Shown here: piece by piece, positions 8,787 through 16,584 of the stretch
Layout: each line of letters begins with the position of its first letter
Numbering within the stretch: position 1 is the first letter of the stretch
Assembly: GCF_041435015.1 (NCBI RefSeq)
Contig: NZ_CP107989.1
Location: 620,001 to 684,000, forward strand
Length of the DNA: 64,000 bases
Source of the DNA: Streptomyces canus
GTDB taxonomy: Bacteria; Actinomycetota; Actinomycetes; Streptomycetales; Streptomycetaceae
Direction of reading: 5' to 3'
Made by a program: the position numbers and the translations under genes
The notes under the pieces: generated by a model
Databases searched by the model: none
What the model saw: the letters and a program-made list of their open reading frames with translations, nothing else
Told to the model about the DNA's origin: nothing

Positions 8787-9440
8787 CTAGGCGGCGATGC
8801 GGTGGGCTATCGCCTTGGCCGTGGAGGCTGCGTCGTCCAGTGCCTGCTGGCGGGAGGCTTCGAAGAGGGGGATCAGCTGGGACATCGCCGGGTTGTGTAC
8901 GGCCATCGTGAGTTCCGGGACGATGAAGTTCACGTCCAGGGCGAGCGCGTCGGCCAGAACGGCCGTGAGGTAGTTCTGCACGTATTCGTAGCCCTCGCGG
9001 GGCGTGCCCGGGGCGTAGGAGCCGCCGCGGCTGGCGACGACGGTGACGGGGGTGCCCTTGAGCCTGGAGCTTTCCACGCCGGCGGTGCGGCCGACGAGGA
9101 CGATGTTGTCGAGCCACGCCTTGAGGGTCGAGGGAATCGAGTAGTTGTACATCGGAGCGCCGATCAGTATGGCGTCGGCGTTCTCCAGCTCGTCGATCAG
9201 CGTCAGCCGGTGGGCGAGGGCGGCGGCCTGGGCGGGGGTGTGCGTGGCCGGGTCGGTCTGGCCGGCGGTGTGGGCGTCGGCGGTGAGGTGCGGTACGGGG
9301 TTCGTGGCGAGGTCACGGTAGATGACCGTGCCCTCGGGGTGGTGCTCCTGCCAGGTCCGGCGGAAGGCGGCGGTCACGGCGCGGGAGGAGGAGGCGTCGC
9401 CGGAAAACAGCGAGGAATCGAGATGCAGAAGCGTGGCCAT
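8787..9440 (-). CDS. azoR: FMN-dependent NADH-azoreductase
   Basis: 217 residues from ATG 9440, chosen over the longer frame because TGAGGAA precedes it and the family begins MATLLHLDSS. This is a flavodoxin fold: LHLDSSLFSGDASSSRAV binds the FMN phosphate, and GAPMYNYSIPSTLKAWLD and SRGGSY line the flavin and dimer interface as in AzoR. It performs two-electron reduction of quinones, azo dyes and other electrophiles with NADH. Its neighbours (DoxX, NADP-binding reductase, MarR) suggest an electrophile or quinone stress module carried on the transposon. Confidence 0.9.
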   Translation of the reverse strand: MATLLHLDSSLFSGDASSSRAVTAAFRRTWQEHHPEGTVIYRDLATNPVPHLTADAHTAGQTDPATHTPAQAAALAHRLTLIDELENADAILIGAPMYNYSIPSTLKAWLDNIVLVGRTAGVESSRLKGTPVTVVASRGGSYAPGTPREGYEYVQNYLTAVLADALALDVNFIVPELTMAVHNPAMSQLIPLFEASRQQALDDAASTAKAIAHRIAA

Positions 9441-9577
9441 GGGATGTTCCTCAGGTGTAGCAGTGGTCGGGAATGCGGATGATCGGTGACGGTCCGCGTG
9501 GCGAGGGCGTCTCGCGATCACCCGGCCGGGTTTGCCGGGTGGAAGGTGAGCTGTGGCGCCTCGGATTCAGGCGCTGG

Positions 9578-9949
9578 TCAGGAGGCGAGGACGAGCGTGG
9601 CGGCGGCAGCGATCGCGATGACGGTGAGGATGATGGGTGCCATCGCGTTGCCGCGGGTCTCGGGGTTGGCGTAGTCGCCGGACTTGGCGTGGAAGCCGAC
9701 GGCTCCGACGAGCAGGACTGCGAATCCCAGGGCGGCGGCAACGCCGATGGGCTGCCAGAAGAGACCGGCGATGAGCCCTGCGGCTGCGGCCAGCTCGGCC
9801 AGCCCGATGAACCGGACCAGCGGGGCGCTGAAGCCTCCGGGAGACTGCAACTGGGCTGGAATGCTGCCCTTGAGCAGGGCTTTCGGTAGTCCGGCGGCCA
9901 GCCCGACAACGGCGAGCAGAACGCTCAGTACGGCGGCGAAGACAAACAC
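9578..9949 (-). CDS. DoxX-family membrane protein
   Basis: 123 residues with four hydrophobic segments (about 2-20, 45-65, 70-88, 103-122). GLPKALLKGSIPAQL and FIGLAELAAAAGLIAGLFW match small DoxX/DoxD-like inner-membrane proteins, which often accompany oxidoreductases in redox-stress operons. The role is not established. It lies upstream of azoR on the same strand, 137 bp apart. Confidence 0.8.
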   Translation of the reverse strand: MFVFAAVLSVLLAVVGLAAGLPKALLKGSIPAQLQSPGGFSAPLVRFIGLAELAAAAGLIAGLFWQPIGVAAALGFAVLLVGAVGFHAKSGDYANPETRGNAMAPIILTVIAIAAAATLVLAS

Positions 9950-10212
9950 GGGTCATGCCTTTCTGGAGAGTGATTCGGACCGCCCGAGCTGTGAGGGACC
10001 GGCATCCGTGGAGGATGGGTGTGCCGGCGGGTTTGCTGTTCACGCGTGAGCGTTGCTGAAGTGCGGTCTCATCGATGGAGAGCGCTGCTGCGCGGCAACC
10101 CGGCCGCGGGCCGGGCGCCGGCCGCCGCGGTGCGGTCGGTGACGGCAGACGCTGAGGCGGGACGGCTCGTCGGCGCCGGCCGCACCGCCTGTGGAAGGCG
10201 GAATGCGGCCGA

Positions 10213-10824
10213 TCAGGTGAGGGGCTGTTCGGTGAAGTTCCTGAGCACCAGTACGCCGGGAACCTCGATGAGGCGTCCGCCTTCGTCGATCCTGCCGAGT
10301 TCCACCGGCGACAGGCCGAGCGTGCGGGCGAGCTCGGCGATCTGGGAGCTGGCCTCCCCGGAGTCGCTGGAGACGAAGACCACGCGCTTGCCCTGGCCGG
10401 AGGGCACTTCGGCGGCGAGCGTCTGGGCGGGAAGGTGGTTGAAGCCCTTCACGATCTGGGCGCCGGGCAGGACCTCGGCCGCGTACTGCGAGGAGAGCCG
10501 ACCCTTGAGGATGTCGCCCGCGTTGGGCGCGTAGTGCGCGTTGGTGGTGTCGACGACGATCTTCCCGTTCCAGTCGGGCAGGGCGTTGCCGAACGTCTCG
10601 ACTGCGCCGAACGGGATGGCCATGAAGATGACGTCGCTCGCCAGTGCCTCGGTGAGCGTCACGGCCCGGACCGTGGAACCCCAGGAGGCGGCGAGTTCGC
10701 TGATCGAGCCCGGTCCGCGGGTGTTGGCGATGCTGACCTCGACTCCGGCCCGGGCGAAGACGCGCGCCAGCGCCGAACCGATGTTTCCGGTGCCCACGAT
10801 GGCGTAGCGGGTGTCTGCAGACAT
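10213..10824 (-). CDS. NADP-binding F420-reductase-like oxidoreductase
   Basis: 203 residues beginning MSADTRYAIVGTGNIGSALA, an N-terminal Rossmann site of the coenzyme F420 NADP oxidoreductase/NADP_Rossmann family. VIFMAIPFGAVETF and KIVVDTTNAHYAPNAG follow in family order; the protein is about the usual size. It is transcribed away from marR across two palindromic operators, so it is probably the main MarR-controlled target. The substrate is unknown: members reduce F420 or act on small carbonyl compounds. Confidence 0.8.
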   Translation of the reverse strand: MSADTRYAIVGTGNIGSALARVFARAGVEVSIANTRGPGSISELAASWGSTVRAVTLTEALASDVIFMAIPFGAVETFGNALPDWNGKIVVDTTNAHYAPNAGDILKGRLSSQYAAEVLPGAQIVKGFNHLPAQTLAAEVPSGQGKRVVFVSSDSGEASSQIAELARTLGLSPVELGRIDEGGRLIEVPGVLVLRNFTEQPLT

Positions 10825-10936
10825 GAGTGCTCCCTGTTCCAGTAATTGCTGAAGGCTGTCGAGGCTGCAGAGCAGCTTCGTCGTCCGGCCTGTCGTCGCC
10901 GCGTTTCTGTAGGCGGCTCCGACCTCCGCAAGTCCA

Positions 10937-10991
10937 TTTGGTTGAGGTGTTAACCAAACCGTACGACGGACTGGTTAACATGTCAACCAAA
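10937..10991. promoter_or_regulatory. Two palindromic operators between the reductase and marR
   Basis: TTTGGTTGAGGTGTTAACCA starts at 10937, and the reverse complement of 10972-10991 reads TTTGGTTGACATGTTAACCA. The copies differ at two positions, and each is itself a near-palindrome (TGGTTNA..TNAACCA). The spacing and divergent layout are those of MarR-family autoregulation. Confidence 0.75.
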
Positions 10992-11008
10992 GCGGTAGGA
11001 TGGGCTTC

Positions 11009-11482
11009 ATGGACGAACCGCGATGGCTGGACGAGCGTGAACAGCGGGCTTGGCGCAGCCTCATGAAGATGCAGGCCGGCCTGTCCGAATACATCGAGCG
11101 GCAGCTGCGCACCCACAGCGGGCTGTCCACCGCCGACTACCAGGTGCTGGCGCACCTGTCTGAGGCGCCCGAGGGACGCCTGCGGTCGTTCGCACTCGGA
11201 GATGCGCTGCAATGGGAGAAGAGCCGTCTGTCGCAGCATCTGACCCGCATGCAGAACCGCAACCTCATCCGCCGCGAGCGATGCGCGACCGACCAGCGAG
11301 GGGCCGTCGTGGTCATCACCGAACAGGGCCGCACCCTCGTCGAGGCAGCCGCCCCGCTCCACCTGGCTGACGTGCGCAATGTGCTGATCGACCACGTGAC
11401 CCCTGCGCAGATGGACCTGCTGATCGAATTGGGAGACCAGGTGGAGGCGCAACTCGCCGAGATCGATCAGAAACCGGGATGA
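11009..11482 (+). CDS. MarR-family transcriptional regulator
   Basis: 157 residues from the ATG at 11009; the ATG at 11000 is only two bases from the purine run, while GTAGGA is correctly spaced for 11009. It has a winged helix with LSTADYQVLAHLSEA, then the recognition region WEKSRLSQHLTRMQNRNLI and the wing RERCATDQRGAVVVITEQG. The only cysteine lies in the wing, so thiol sensing is possible but unproven. It probably represses the divergent reductase and the rest of the leftward cargo through the operators at 10937-10991. Confidence 0.88.
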   Translation: MDEPRWLDEREQRAWRSLMKMQAGLSEYIERQLRTHSGLSTADYQVLAHLSEAPEGRLRSFALGDALQWEKSRLSQHLTRMQNRNLIRRERCATDQRGAVVVITEQGRTLVEAAAPLHLADVRNVLIDHVTPAQMDLLIELGDQVEAQLAEIDQKPG

Positions 11483-11619
11483 CCCCTTGCGTCCCCGCCG
11501 GGCTGCCGCCGACCGTGCCGTCAGAGTCTCGCCCGGGGTGCTGATGAGGGCCCGGCATCGCACCAACCGCCCTTACTGCGACACTCCCATCCAACAGAGA
11601 AGACGATGCGGGTCGACGA

Positions 11620-11759
11620 GCCTCGCCTTCAAAAAACGAACGTTTTCTGAAGATCGCCATTTCAAGATCGAAAAGAACCGAGAGCCCTTCAAAAACCCCT
11701 TCAAAAACTTCAGTGCTTCAAGAACCCCGAACCACCGTTTTCTGACATGATCCGGGGTC
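11620..11759. other. AT-rich putative res site of the transposon
   Basis: This is the only AT-rich stretch of the element and lies directly before tnpR. It contains AAAACGAACGTTTT (palindrome, about 11634), the repeated CGTTTTCTGA (at about 11640 and 11736) and repeated CTTCAAAAAC units. Position and composition fit a resolution site for the serine recombinase. Subsites cannot be assigned by eye. Confidence 0.45.
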
Positions 11760-12431
11760 ATGAGTGACCCCCTGGAGCCGTCCGGCCATCCCGAATTCCT
11801 CGTCGCCGAGCCGCTCGTCCGCACCGAGATCAAGATCGGGTACGCGAGGGTGTCGAGCGGCGGGCAGAAGCTCGACCGGCAGATCGATGCCCTCACCTCT
11901 GCCGGATGCCGGAAGATCTTCTCGGACAAGAAGTCCGGCAAGAACGCGCTCCGCCCGGAGCTGAAGGCGTGCCACGCCTTCCTCGATGCCGGCGACACCC
12001 TCGTGGTCCCCTCGCTCGACCGCTGCGGCCGCAGCCTCCAGGACCTCATCAACATGGTCGCCGAACTCCGGACGCGCGGGATCGGCTTCACCTCGCTGCA
12101 CGAGAACCTCGACACCACCACCCCCGGCGGCCGACTCGTCTTCCACGTCTTCGCCGCTCTGGCGGAGTTCATCCGCGAACTCATCGTCCAGGGCACTCGC
12201 GAGGGCCTGGCCGCTGCCCGCGCCCGCGGCCGGGTCGGCGGGCGCCCCACCGTCGCTACCGAGGAAGTCATCCGCGCCGCCCGCGACCTGCTGCCCGACC
12301 CCGGCCGCTCCATCACCTCGATCGCCAAAATGCTGGGCATCTCCCCGGGCACCCTCTACAACCACATCCCCGACCTCCAAGACCTGCGCGCCTCCGCCGT
12401 CCCCCACCAGCTCGACGCTGCGGAACGGTGA
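11760..12431 (+). CDS. tnpR: Serine recombinase (resolvase) TnpR
   Basis: 223 residues. IGYARVSSGGQKLDRQIDAL carries the catalytic serine motif YARVS, and SLDRCGRSLQDLINMVAEL and GGRLVFHVFAALAEFIRELI follow as in Tn3-type resolvases. The C-terminal helix-turn-helix is around ITSIAKMLGISPGTLYNHI. It resolves cointegrates at the adjacent res site. The N terminus is about 25 residues longer than classic TnpR. A hairpin (11754-11771) encloses the ATG. Confidence 0.92.
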   Translation: MSDPLEPSGHPEFLVAEPLVRTEIKIGYARVSSGGQKLDRQIDALTSAGCRKIFSDKKSGKNALRPELKACHAFLDAGDTLVVPSLDRCGRSLQDLINMVAELRTRGIGFTSLHENLDTTTPGGRLVFHVFAALAEFIRELIVQGTREGLAAARARGRVGGRPTVATEEVIRAARDLLPDPGRSITSIAKMLGISPGTLYNHIPDLQDLRASAVPHQLDAAER

Positions 12432-12477
12432 CCCCACGTGCCGATCCGTCCCTAGGACCGCGAGCGTTGTCCCGCCG

Positions 12478-12778
12478 ACTGGCCGGACATCTCCAACGCC
12501 ATCAAGGAACGCGCCGGCTGGCGGTCCGAGTGTGAAGGCGAGTGCGGACGCGGCAGTCACCCGGCCGGTGTCCCAACCGGCACGGACAGCCCGTGTACGG
12601 CACCGGTTCGCGGGTCATCCTGACGACGAGAGCGCGCACCTCGACTACACGCCGGAGAACTGTAACCCGGCCAACCTCAAAGCCATGCCAGGGCTGCCAC
12701 CTGCACTACGACTGTAACCACCACGCCCGCATCCGGGCCCAGACCCGGCATACCGCGCTCGAAACGGCGGGCAGCTGA
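12478..12778 (+). pseudogene. Frameshifted HNH-endonuclease-like gene
   Basis: Pieces in three frames line up in order: DWPDISNAIKERAGWRSECE, then PGRCPNRHGQPVYGTGSRVI, then AHLDYTPENCNPANLKAM, then CQGCHLHYDCNHHARIRAQT. The Cys pairs and the HLxHxPExC-like and CHLHYD segments are those of small HNH-fold proteins common in actinobacterial elements and phages. At least two indels break it. It is the last cargo gene before the right transposon end. Confidence 0.6.
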
Positions 12779-12819
12779 CGTTTGAGTTGTAGGCGAACGC
12801 AGCAACATCAAGTGCTTAG

Positions 12820-14478
12820 CCTCGCGCTTTCACGTGGCAGGGCGTCCGGTAGGTGATCAGAAACGCGGAGAGTGCTCCTGACCTGCAACGATGGGACTTG
12901 TCTAGGGTCCAGGTCGTCGCGTGAAAGAAGCACTCTCCAGGTGAAGAAGCGTATCGGGTCCTACCCGTGTGTCCGTACCGAAGGTGGTGGTCGCGGGGTG
13001 GTCTCCCAGGCCGGCGGTGTGCTGCTGGTGGAGACGATCCGCAAGACTGGCCTGGACAGGGCGATATCGGCGGCGTTGGCGCCGTGGCGCAAGTCGCGGG
13101 CGGTGCATGATCCGGGCAAGGTCCTGCTGGATGTGGCGCTGGCGGTCGCGCTGGGCGGGGACTGCCTGGCAGATGTGGGCATGCTTCGGGCCGAGCCAGC
13201 CGTGTTCGGGCCGGTCGCCTCCGACCCGACAGTCTCCCGCCTGATCGACACCCTTGCCGCCTCGGGCGAGAAGGCACTGACCGCAATCCGCACAGCCCGG
13301 TCCGAAGTCCGTTGCCGGGTCTGGAAGTTGGCCCGCGACGGGGCTCCGGACGCTGGTGGGCAGGTGACCGTGGATCTGGACGGAGTGCTGGTCATCGCCC
13401 ACTCGGACAAGCAGGACGCCGCCCCGACCTGGAAGAAGACCTACGGTCACCACCCGCTGATGGGTTTCGTCGATCACGGCTCCGGTGGCACCGGTGAACC
13501 TGTCGCGTCCCTTCTCAGGGCGGGCAACGCGGGCTCGAACACGGCCGCCGACCACATCGAGGCCGCCCGCCTCGCCCTCGCTCAGCTGCCCACGAAGTAC
13601 CGGCGGGGGCGACAGACCTTGATCCGCTGCGATTCCGCGGGCGGCACCCACGAGTTCGTCGCCTGGATCGCCCAGCGCGGGCGCTGGCTGTCCTACTCGG
13701 TCGGCATGGTGATCACCGAAGCCATTCACCAGCACGTCCTGAAGATCCCGGCATCGGCATGGACGCCGGCCGTCGAGACCGGCGGCGAGGTCCGCGACGG
13801 GGCCTGGGTCGCCGAGCTCACCGGCGACCTGCTTGAGGGCTGGCCGAAGGGCATGCGGCTGATCGTCCGCAAGGAACGGCCGCATCCCGGGGCCCAGTTG
13901 AGGATCACCGATGCGGACGGCATGCGGATCACCTGCTTTGCTACCAACACCGCCGGCCGTCCCATCGCCGAACTCGAGCTCCGTCACCGGCTGCGGGCCC
14001 GGGCCGAGGACCGTATCCGAGCTGCCCGCGCGACGGGCCTGCGCAATCTGCCCCTGCACGACACCGCGCAGAACAAGGTGTGGCTGGAGATCGTCCAGAT
14101 CGCACTCGACCTGCTGGCCTGGATGCCCATGCTCGCCCTGACCGGCCAGACCCGTCTCTGGGAACCCCGCCGCCTCCGCTTCCGCCTGTTCTCCGCAGCC
14201 GCCCAGCTCGTCACCACCGGCCGGCGCCGCATCCTCCGCCTCGCGGCCCACTGGCCCTGGACCAACGAGATCACAGACGCCCTCGCACGGCTCACACTCC
14301 TGCCGAACCCCGGCTGACCAGCAGCTTCCCTACCCCTGCGAGTAGCACCACCCCACCCGGAGCAGTGGAACCCGGCGCCCACCCGACGCGACACTCGGGC
14401 CCACGGCCTGCCCGCAATCAGCCACCGAAAGCGAAACGGTCCACCGACTCCCTCGCGGACCGTCAAGAAAGATCGAGG
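12820..14478 (+). mobile_element. IS1380-family insertion sequence, 1659 bp
   Basis: The ends are inverted repeats: left CCTCGCGCTTTCACG, right (reverse complement) CCTCGATCTTTCTTG. The 4-bp direct repeat TTAG flanks it at 12816-12819 and 14479-14482, as usual for IS1380. Removing the IS restores the second transposon end to match the left one over 50 bp, which fixes the borders exactly. Confidence 0.92.
12941..14317 (+). CDS. IS1380-family transposase
   Basis: 458 residues from GTG 12941 (KKRIGSYPCVRTEGGGRGVV follows, the usual family start); an ATG at 12872 would add 23 unlikely residues. DDE core: VTVDLDGVLVIAHSDK (first Asp), TLIRCDSAGGTHEFVAWI (second Asp), and the C-terminal helical part LRNLPLHDTAQNKVWLEIVQ with the late Glu. 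The frame is intact, so the IS may still move. The last 160 bp of the element (14318-14478) are non-coding. Confidence 0.93.
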   Translation: MKKRIGSYPCVRTEGGGRGVVSQAGGVLLVETIRKTGLDRAISAALAPWRKSRAVHDPGKVLLDVALAVALGGDCLADVGMLRAEPAVFGPVASDPTVSRLIDTLAASGEKALTAIRTARSEVRCRVWKLARDGAPDAGGQVTVDLDGVLVIAHSDKQDAAPTWKKTYGHHPLMGFVDHGSGGTGEPVASLLRAGNAGSNTAADHIEAARLALAQLPTKYRRGRQTLIRCDSAGGTHEFVAWIAQRGRWLSYSVGMVITEAIHQHVLKIPASAWTPAVETGGEVRDGAWVAELTGDLLEGWPKGMRLIVRKERPHPGAQLRITDADGMRITCFATNTAGRPIAELELRHRLRARAEDRIRAARATGLRNLPLHDTAQNKVWLEIVQIALDLLAWMPMLALTGQTRLWEPRRLRFRLFSAAAQLVTTGRRRILRLAAHWPWTNEITDALARLTLLPNPG

Positions 14479-14515
14479 TTAGCGTTACTGGCTGTTCCGC
14501 TAGTCCCCAAGGCCG
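14479..14515 (-). repeat. Right terminal inverted repeat of the transposon, outer part
   Basis: Outer 37 bp of the right end (reverse complement begins CGGCCTTGGGGACTAGCGGA). The inner 17 bp lie on the far side of the IS at 12803-12819. Since Tn3 ends are usually about 38 bp, the outer part alone may still work. Confidence 0.88.
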
Positions 14516-14640
14516 ATCTACGGCGTCAAAGCCCTCTGGCGAACCAGCCTGTACGCCCCCCTGACTCGGCGGCGCCTCGCTCCCCGCCCGGGACGCCGAC
14601 CGCGTCACGCGGCGACTGGCGCACCGCCATCCCCGGCGCT
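14516..14640 (+). pseudogene. 3' remnant of the interrupted flavoprotein gene
   Basis: Directly after the transposon the sequence ATCTACGGCGTCAAAGCCCT continues the reading GIYG|VKALW of the gene cut at 4307. Later fragments (DADRVTRRL) resemble the tail of ArsO-like proteins but not in one frame. It ends before the arsR operator. Confidence 0.5.
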
Positions 14641-14666
14641 GACCAGGCTGACCCTCGCCCGCTTGG

Positions 14667-14698
14667 TTCGATGTGTGTCAACATAGACGCATGTCGAA
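14667..14698. promoter_or_regulatory. ArsR operator, copy 2, overlapping the arsR start
   Basis: A 32-bp palindrome bounded by TTCGA and TCGAA with the same core GTCAACATAGAC as 3672-3703. It covers the ATG at 14691, so binding would block arsR transcription or early elongation. The arsR message may be leaderless or nearly so. Confidence 0.72.
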
Positions 14699-15068
14699 TG
14701 CCAAGGTGCTGCCGCTGATAGAGCCCGCCGACGGCCAGGCCGTGGCGCCGTGCTGCCCGCCGCTGACCGAGCGACCGTTCAGCGCGGAGGAGGCCGAGGT
14801 GGCGGCGCGGATGTTCAAGGCGCTCGGCGACCCGGTCCGATTGCGGCTGTTCTCCGCGGTCGCCTCCCACGAGGGCGGCGAGGCATGCGTGTGCGACATC
14901 TCCGACGTCGGCGTCTCCCAGCCGACCGTCTCCCACCACCTGAAGAAGCTCAAGGAGGCCGGGCTGCTCACCTCCGAGCGGCGCGGGACCTGGGTCTACT
15001 ACCGGGTCGAGCCGAGCGTGCTCGCCGCGATGGGGCAGCTGCTGACCAACGCGTCGGCTGTCGCCTGA
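14691..15068 (+). CDS. arsR: ArsR-family arsenic repressor (CgArsR type)
   Basis: 125 residues from ATG 14691 (MSNAKVLPLIEP); the upstream ATG at 14673 lies in the operator. APCCPPLTERPFS near the N terminus plus Cys in EACVCDISDVGVSQPTVSHH reproduce the Cys-Cys...Cys As(III) site known from Corynebacterium CgArsR1. The helix-turn-helix is VSQPTVSHHLKKLKEAGLLT, followed by the wing RRGTWVYYRV. It likely represses its own promoter and, through copy 1 of the operator, the ArsO-like/arsI pair 11 kb away on the map but under 1 kb away before the transposon arrived. Confidence 0.9.
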   Translation: MSNAKVLPLIEPADGQAVAPCCPPLTERPFSAEEAEVAARMFKALGDPVRLRLFSAVASHEGGEACVCDISDVGVSQPTVSHHLKKLKEAGLLTSERRGTWVYYRVEPSVLAAMGQLLTNASAVA

Positions 15069-15095
15069 CCCAAGGCCCGGCGAACCGCAGAGTGG

Positions 15096-15470
15096 TCATC
15101 GGGGTGCGGGCTGGGTGACACGCCACAGGCGCCACGGCAGTTCGCCCTCCTCGACGGCCTGGACCGGGCGTCAAGGCCGGACTGGCCGCCCTCGACGATC
15201 ACCACCTGCGTGCGCCGGTCTCTCGTCATGAGGTACGGACCGACCATGTGCGCTGTCTGCGGGCAGCACGCCGGGTAGGCGCGGTGAGCCGTCGCGCACG
15301 TGCCGCACAGCAGCCGCCACACCGGTGGCTCGGTGGCGGGCGGGAGACAGGCTTCGTAGAGGTCAGGAACTGCTCGGAACTCTCGGAGTGGACGGGGCAG
15401 AGCACGGCCCCGCACTGGCACAGACACCGACCGCGGCAACCTGCGCCCGAGCCCGGAGCAGTCCAGACAG
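15096..15470 (-). pseudogene. Frameshifted small Cys-rich protein gene beside acr3
   Basis: High third-position GC moves between three frames in order: CRGRCLCQCGAVLCPVHSES, then VWRLLCGTCATAHRAYPACC and VVIVEGGQSGL, then VQAVEEGELPWRLWRVTQPA before TGA at 15096. Joined, they make roughly 120 residues with CxCxC, CxxC and CC groups that could hold a metal. I do not recognise the family. It is on the acr3 strand directly after the acr3 stop, so it belonged to that operon. Confidence 0.5.
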
Positions 15471-15474
15471 TGCG

Positions 15475-16584
15475 TCAGCTCTCCTGCGATACGGCCGTCA
15501 GCTGCCGTCCGGCGCTGAATTTGCGCCGCCAGGCCAGGGAGACGTACACGAGTGCGACCAGGACCGGTACCTCGATGAGCGGGCCGACCACACCCGACAG
15601 GGCCTGACCGGAGGTGACGCCGAAGGTGGCGATGGCGACCGCGATGGCCAGCTCGAAGTTGTTGCCGGCCGCGGTGAAGGCGAGCGTGGCAGTGCGGTCG
15701 TAGGCCAGGCCGATGGCCTTGCCGAGAGCGAAGGTGCCGAACCACATCACCGCGAAGTACACCAGCAGCGGCAGCGCGATCCGGACCACGTCCAGCGGCT
15801 GGGAGGTGATCGTCTTCCCTTGCAGTGCGAAAAGGATGACGATCGTGAAGAGCAGGCCGTAAAGCGCCCACGGGCCGATCTTCGGAAGGAAGCCCGTCTC
15901 GTACTTCTCCCGGCCGAGCTTCCGCTCGCCGACGCGGCGGGTCAGGAAGCCGGCCAGCAGCGGGACGCCGAGGAAGATGACGACGTTCAGAGCGATCTTC
16001 CACATGGAGATGTCCAGGTGCTCGCCGTCGCCAAGGCCCAGCCAGCCGGGCAGCAGGTCGAGGTAGAACCAGCCGAGCAGGCCGAACGCCAAGACCTGGA
16101 ACACCGAGTTCAGCGCCACGAGGACGGCTGCCGCCTCGCGGTCGCCGCAGGCCAGGTCGTTCCAGATGATGACCATGGCGATGCAGCGGGCGAGGCCGAC
16201 GATGATCAGGCCGGTGCGGTACTCGGGCAGGTCGGGAAGGAAGATCCAGGCGAGCGCGAACATGACGGCCGGTCCGACGAGCCAGTTGATGACCAGAGAG
16301 GAGATCATGAGCGGCTTGTCGCCGGTGACGGCGTCCAGCTTGTCGTAGCGGACCTTGGCCAGGACCGGATACATCATGATCAGCAGGCCGACGGCGATCG
16401 GGAGCGAGATGCCGCCGATCTCGACCTTGGCCAAGGCATCGTTCAGACCGGGGATGAGCCTGCCCAGGCCGAGGCCGAGGGCCATGGCGAGAAGGATCCA
16501 GACGGCGAGGAAACGGTCGAGCGTCGAGAGCTTCGCGACGGCCGAGGACTCTTCGGTGGTCGCGAGGGATTCAGTGCGGGTCAC
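15475..16584 (-). CDS. acr3: ACR3 arsenite efflux permease
   Basis: 369 residues from GTG 16584, which overlaps the stop of the upstream arsR (GTGA) and has AAGAGGG seven bases before it. About ten membrane segments are visible. GLARCIAMVIIWNDLACGD contains the conserved Cys of the fourth helix, and FTAAGNNFELAIAVAIATFG the conserved ninth-helix region of ACR3. It exports As(III) across the plasma membrane using the proton motive force. Co-transcribed with the arsR at 16581-16889. Confidence 0.93.
   Translation of the reverse strand: MTRTESLATTEESSAVAKLSTLDRFLAVWILLAMALGLGLGRLIPGLNDALAKVEIGGISLPIAVGLLIMMYPVLAKVRYDKLDAVTGDKPLMISSLVINWLVGPAVMFALAWIFLPDLPEYRTGLIIVGLARCIAMVIIWNDLACGDREAAAVLVALNSVFQVLAFGLLGWFYLDLLPGWLGLGDGEHLDISMWKIALNVVIFLGVPLLAGFLTRRVGERKLGREKYETGFLPKIGPWALYGLLFTIVILFALQGKTITSQPLDVVRIALPLLVYFAVMWFGTFALGKAIGLAYDRTATLAFTAAGNNFELAIAVAIATFGVTSGQALSGVVGPLIEVPVLVALVYVSLAWRRKFSAGRQLTAVSQES

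Larger units (their letters stand above)
4308..14515. mobile_element. Tn3-family transposon, 10.2 kb, with redox cargo and nested IS
   Basis: Bounded by inverted repeats that begin CGGCCTTGGGGAC and by a direct repeat ATCTA at 4303-4307 and 14516-14520, the 5-bp duplication expected of Tn3-family transposition. Inside are tnpA, a short ORF, hemerythrin, an LLM remnant, azoreductase, DoxX, an NADP-binding reductase, MarR, a putative res site, tnpR and a decayed HNH-like gene. An IS1380-family element (12820-14478) is inserted in the right repeat; without it the transposon is about 8.5 kb. Removing the element rejoins the flavoprotein gene in frame across ...GIYG|VKALW. Confidence 0.9.

Noticed and set aside
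12800..12819. 12803-12819 as the complete transposon end
   Set aside because: It matches only the inner 17 bp of the left repeat; the outer part is found beyond the IS at 14479-14515, separated by the TTAG duplication.
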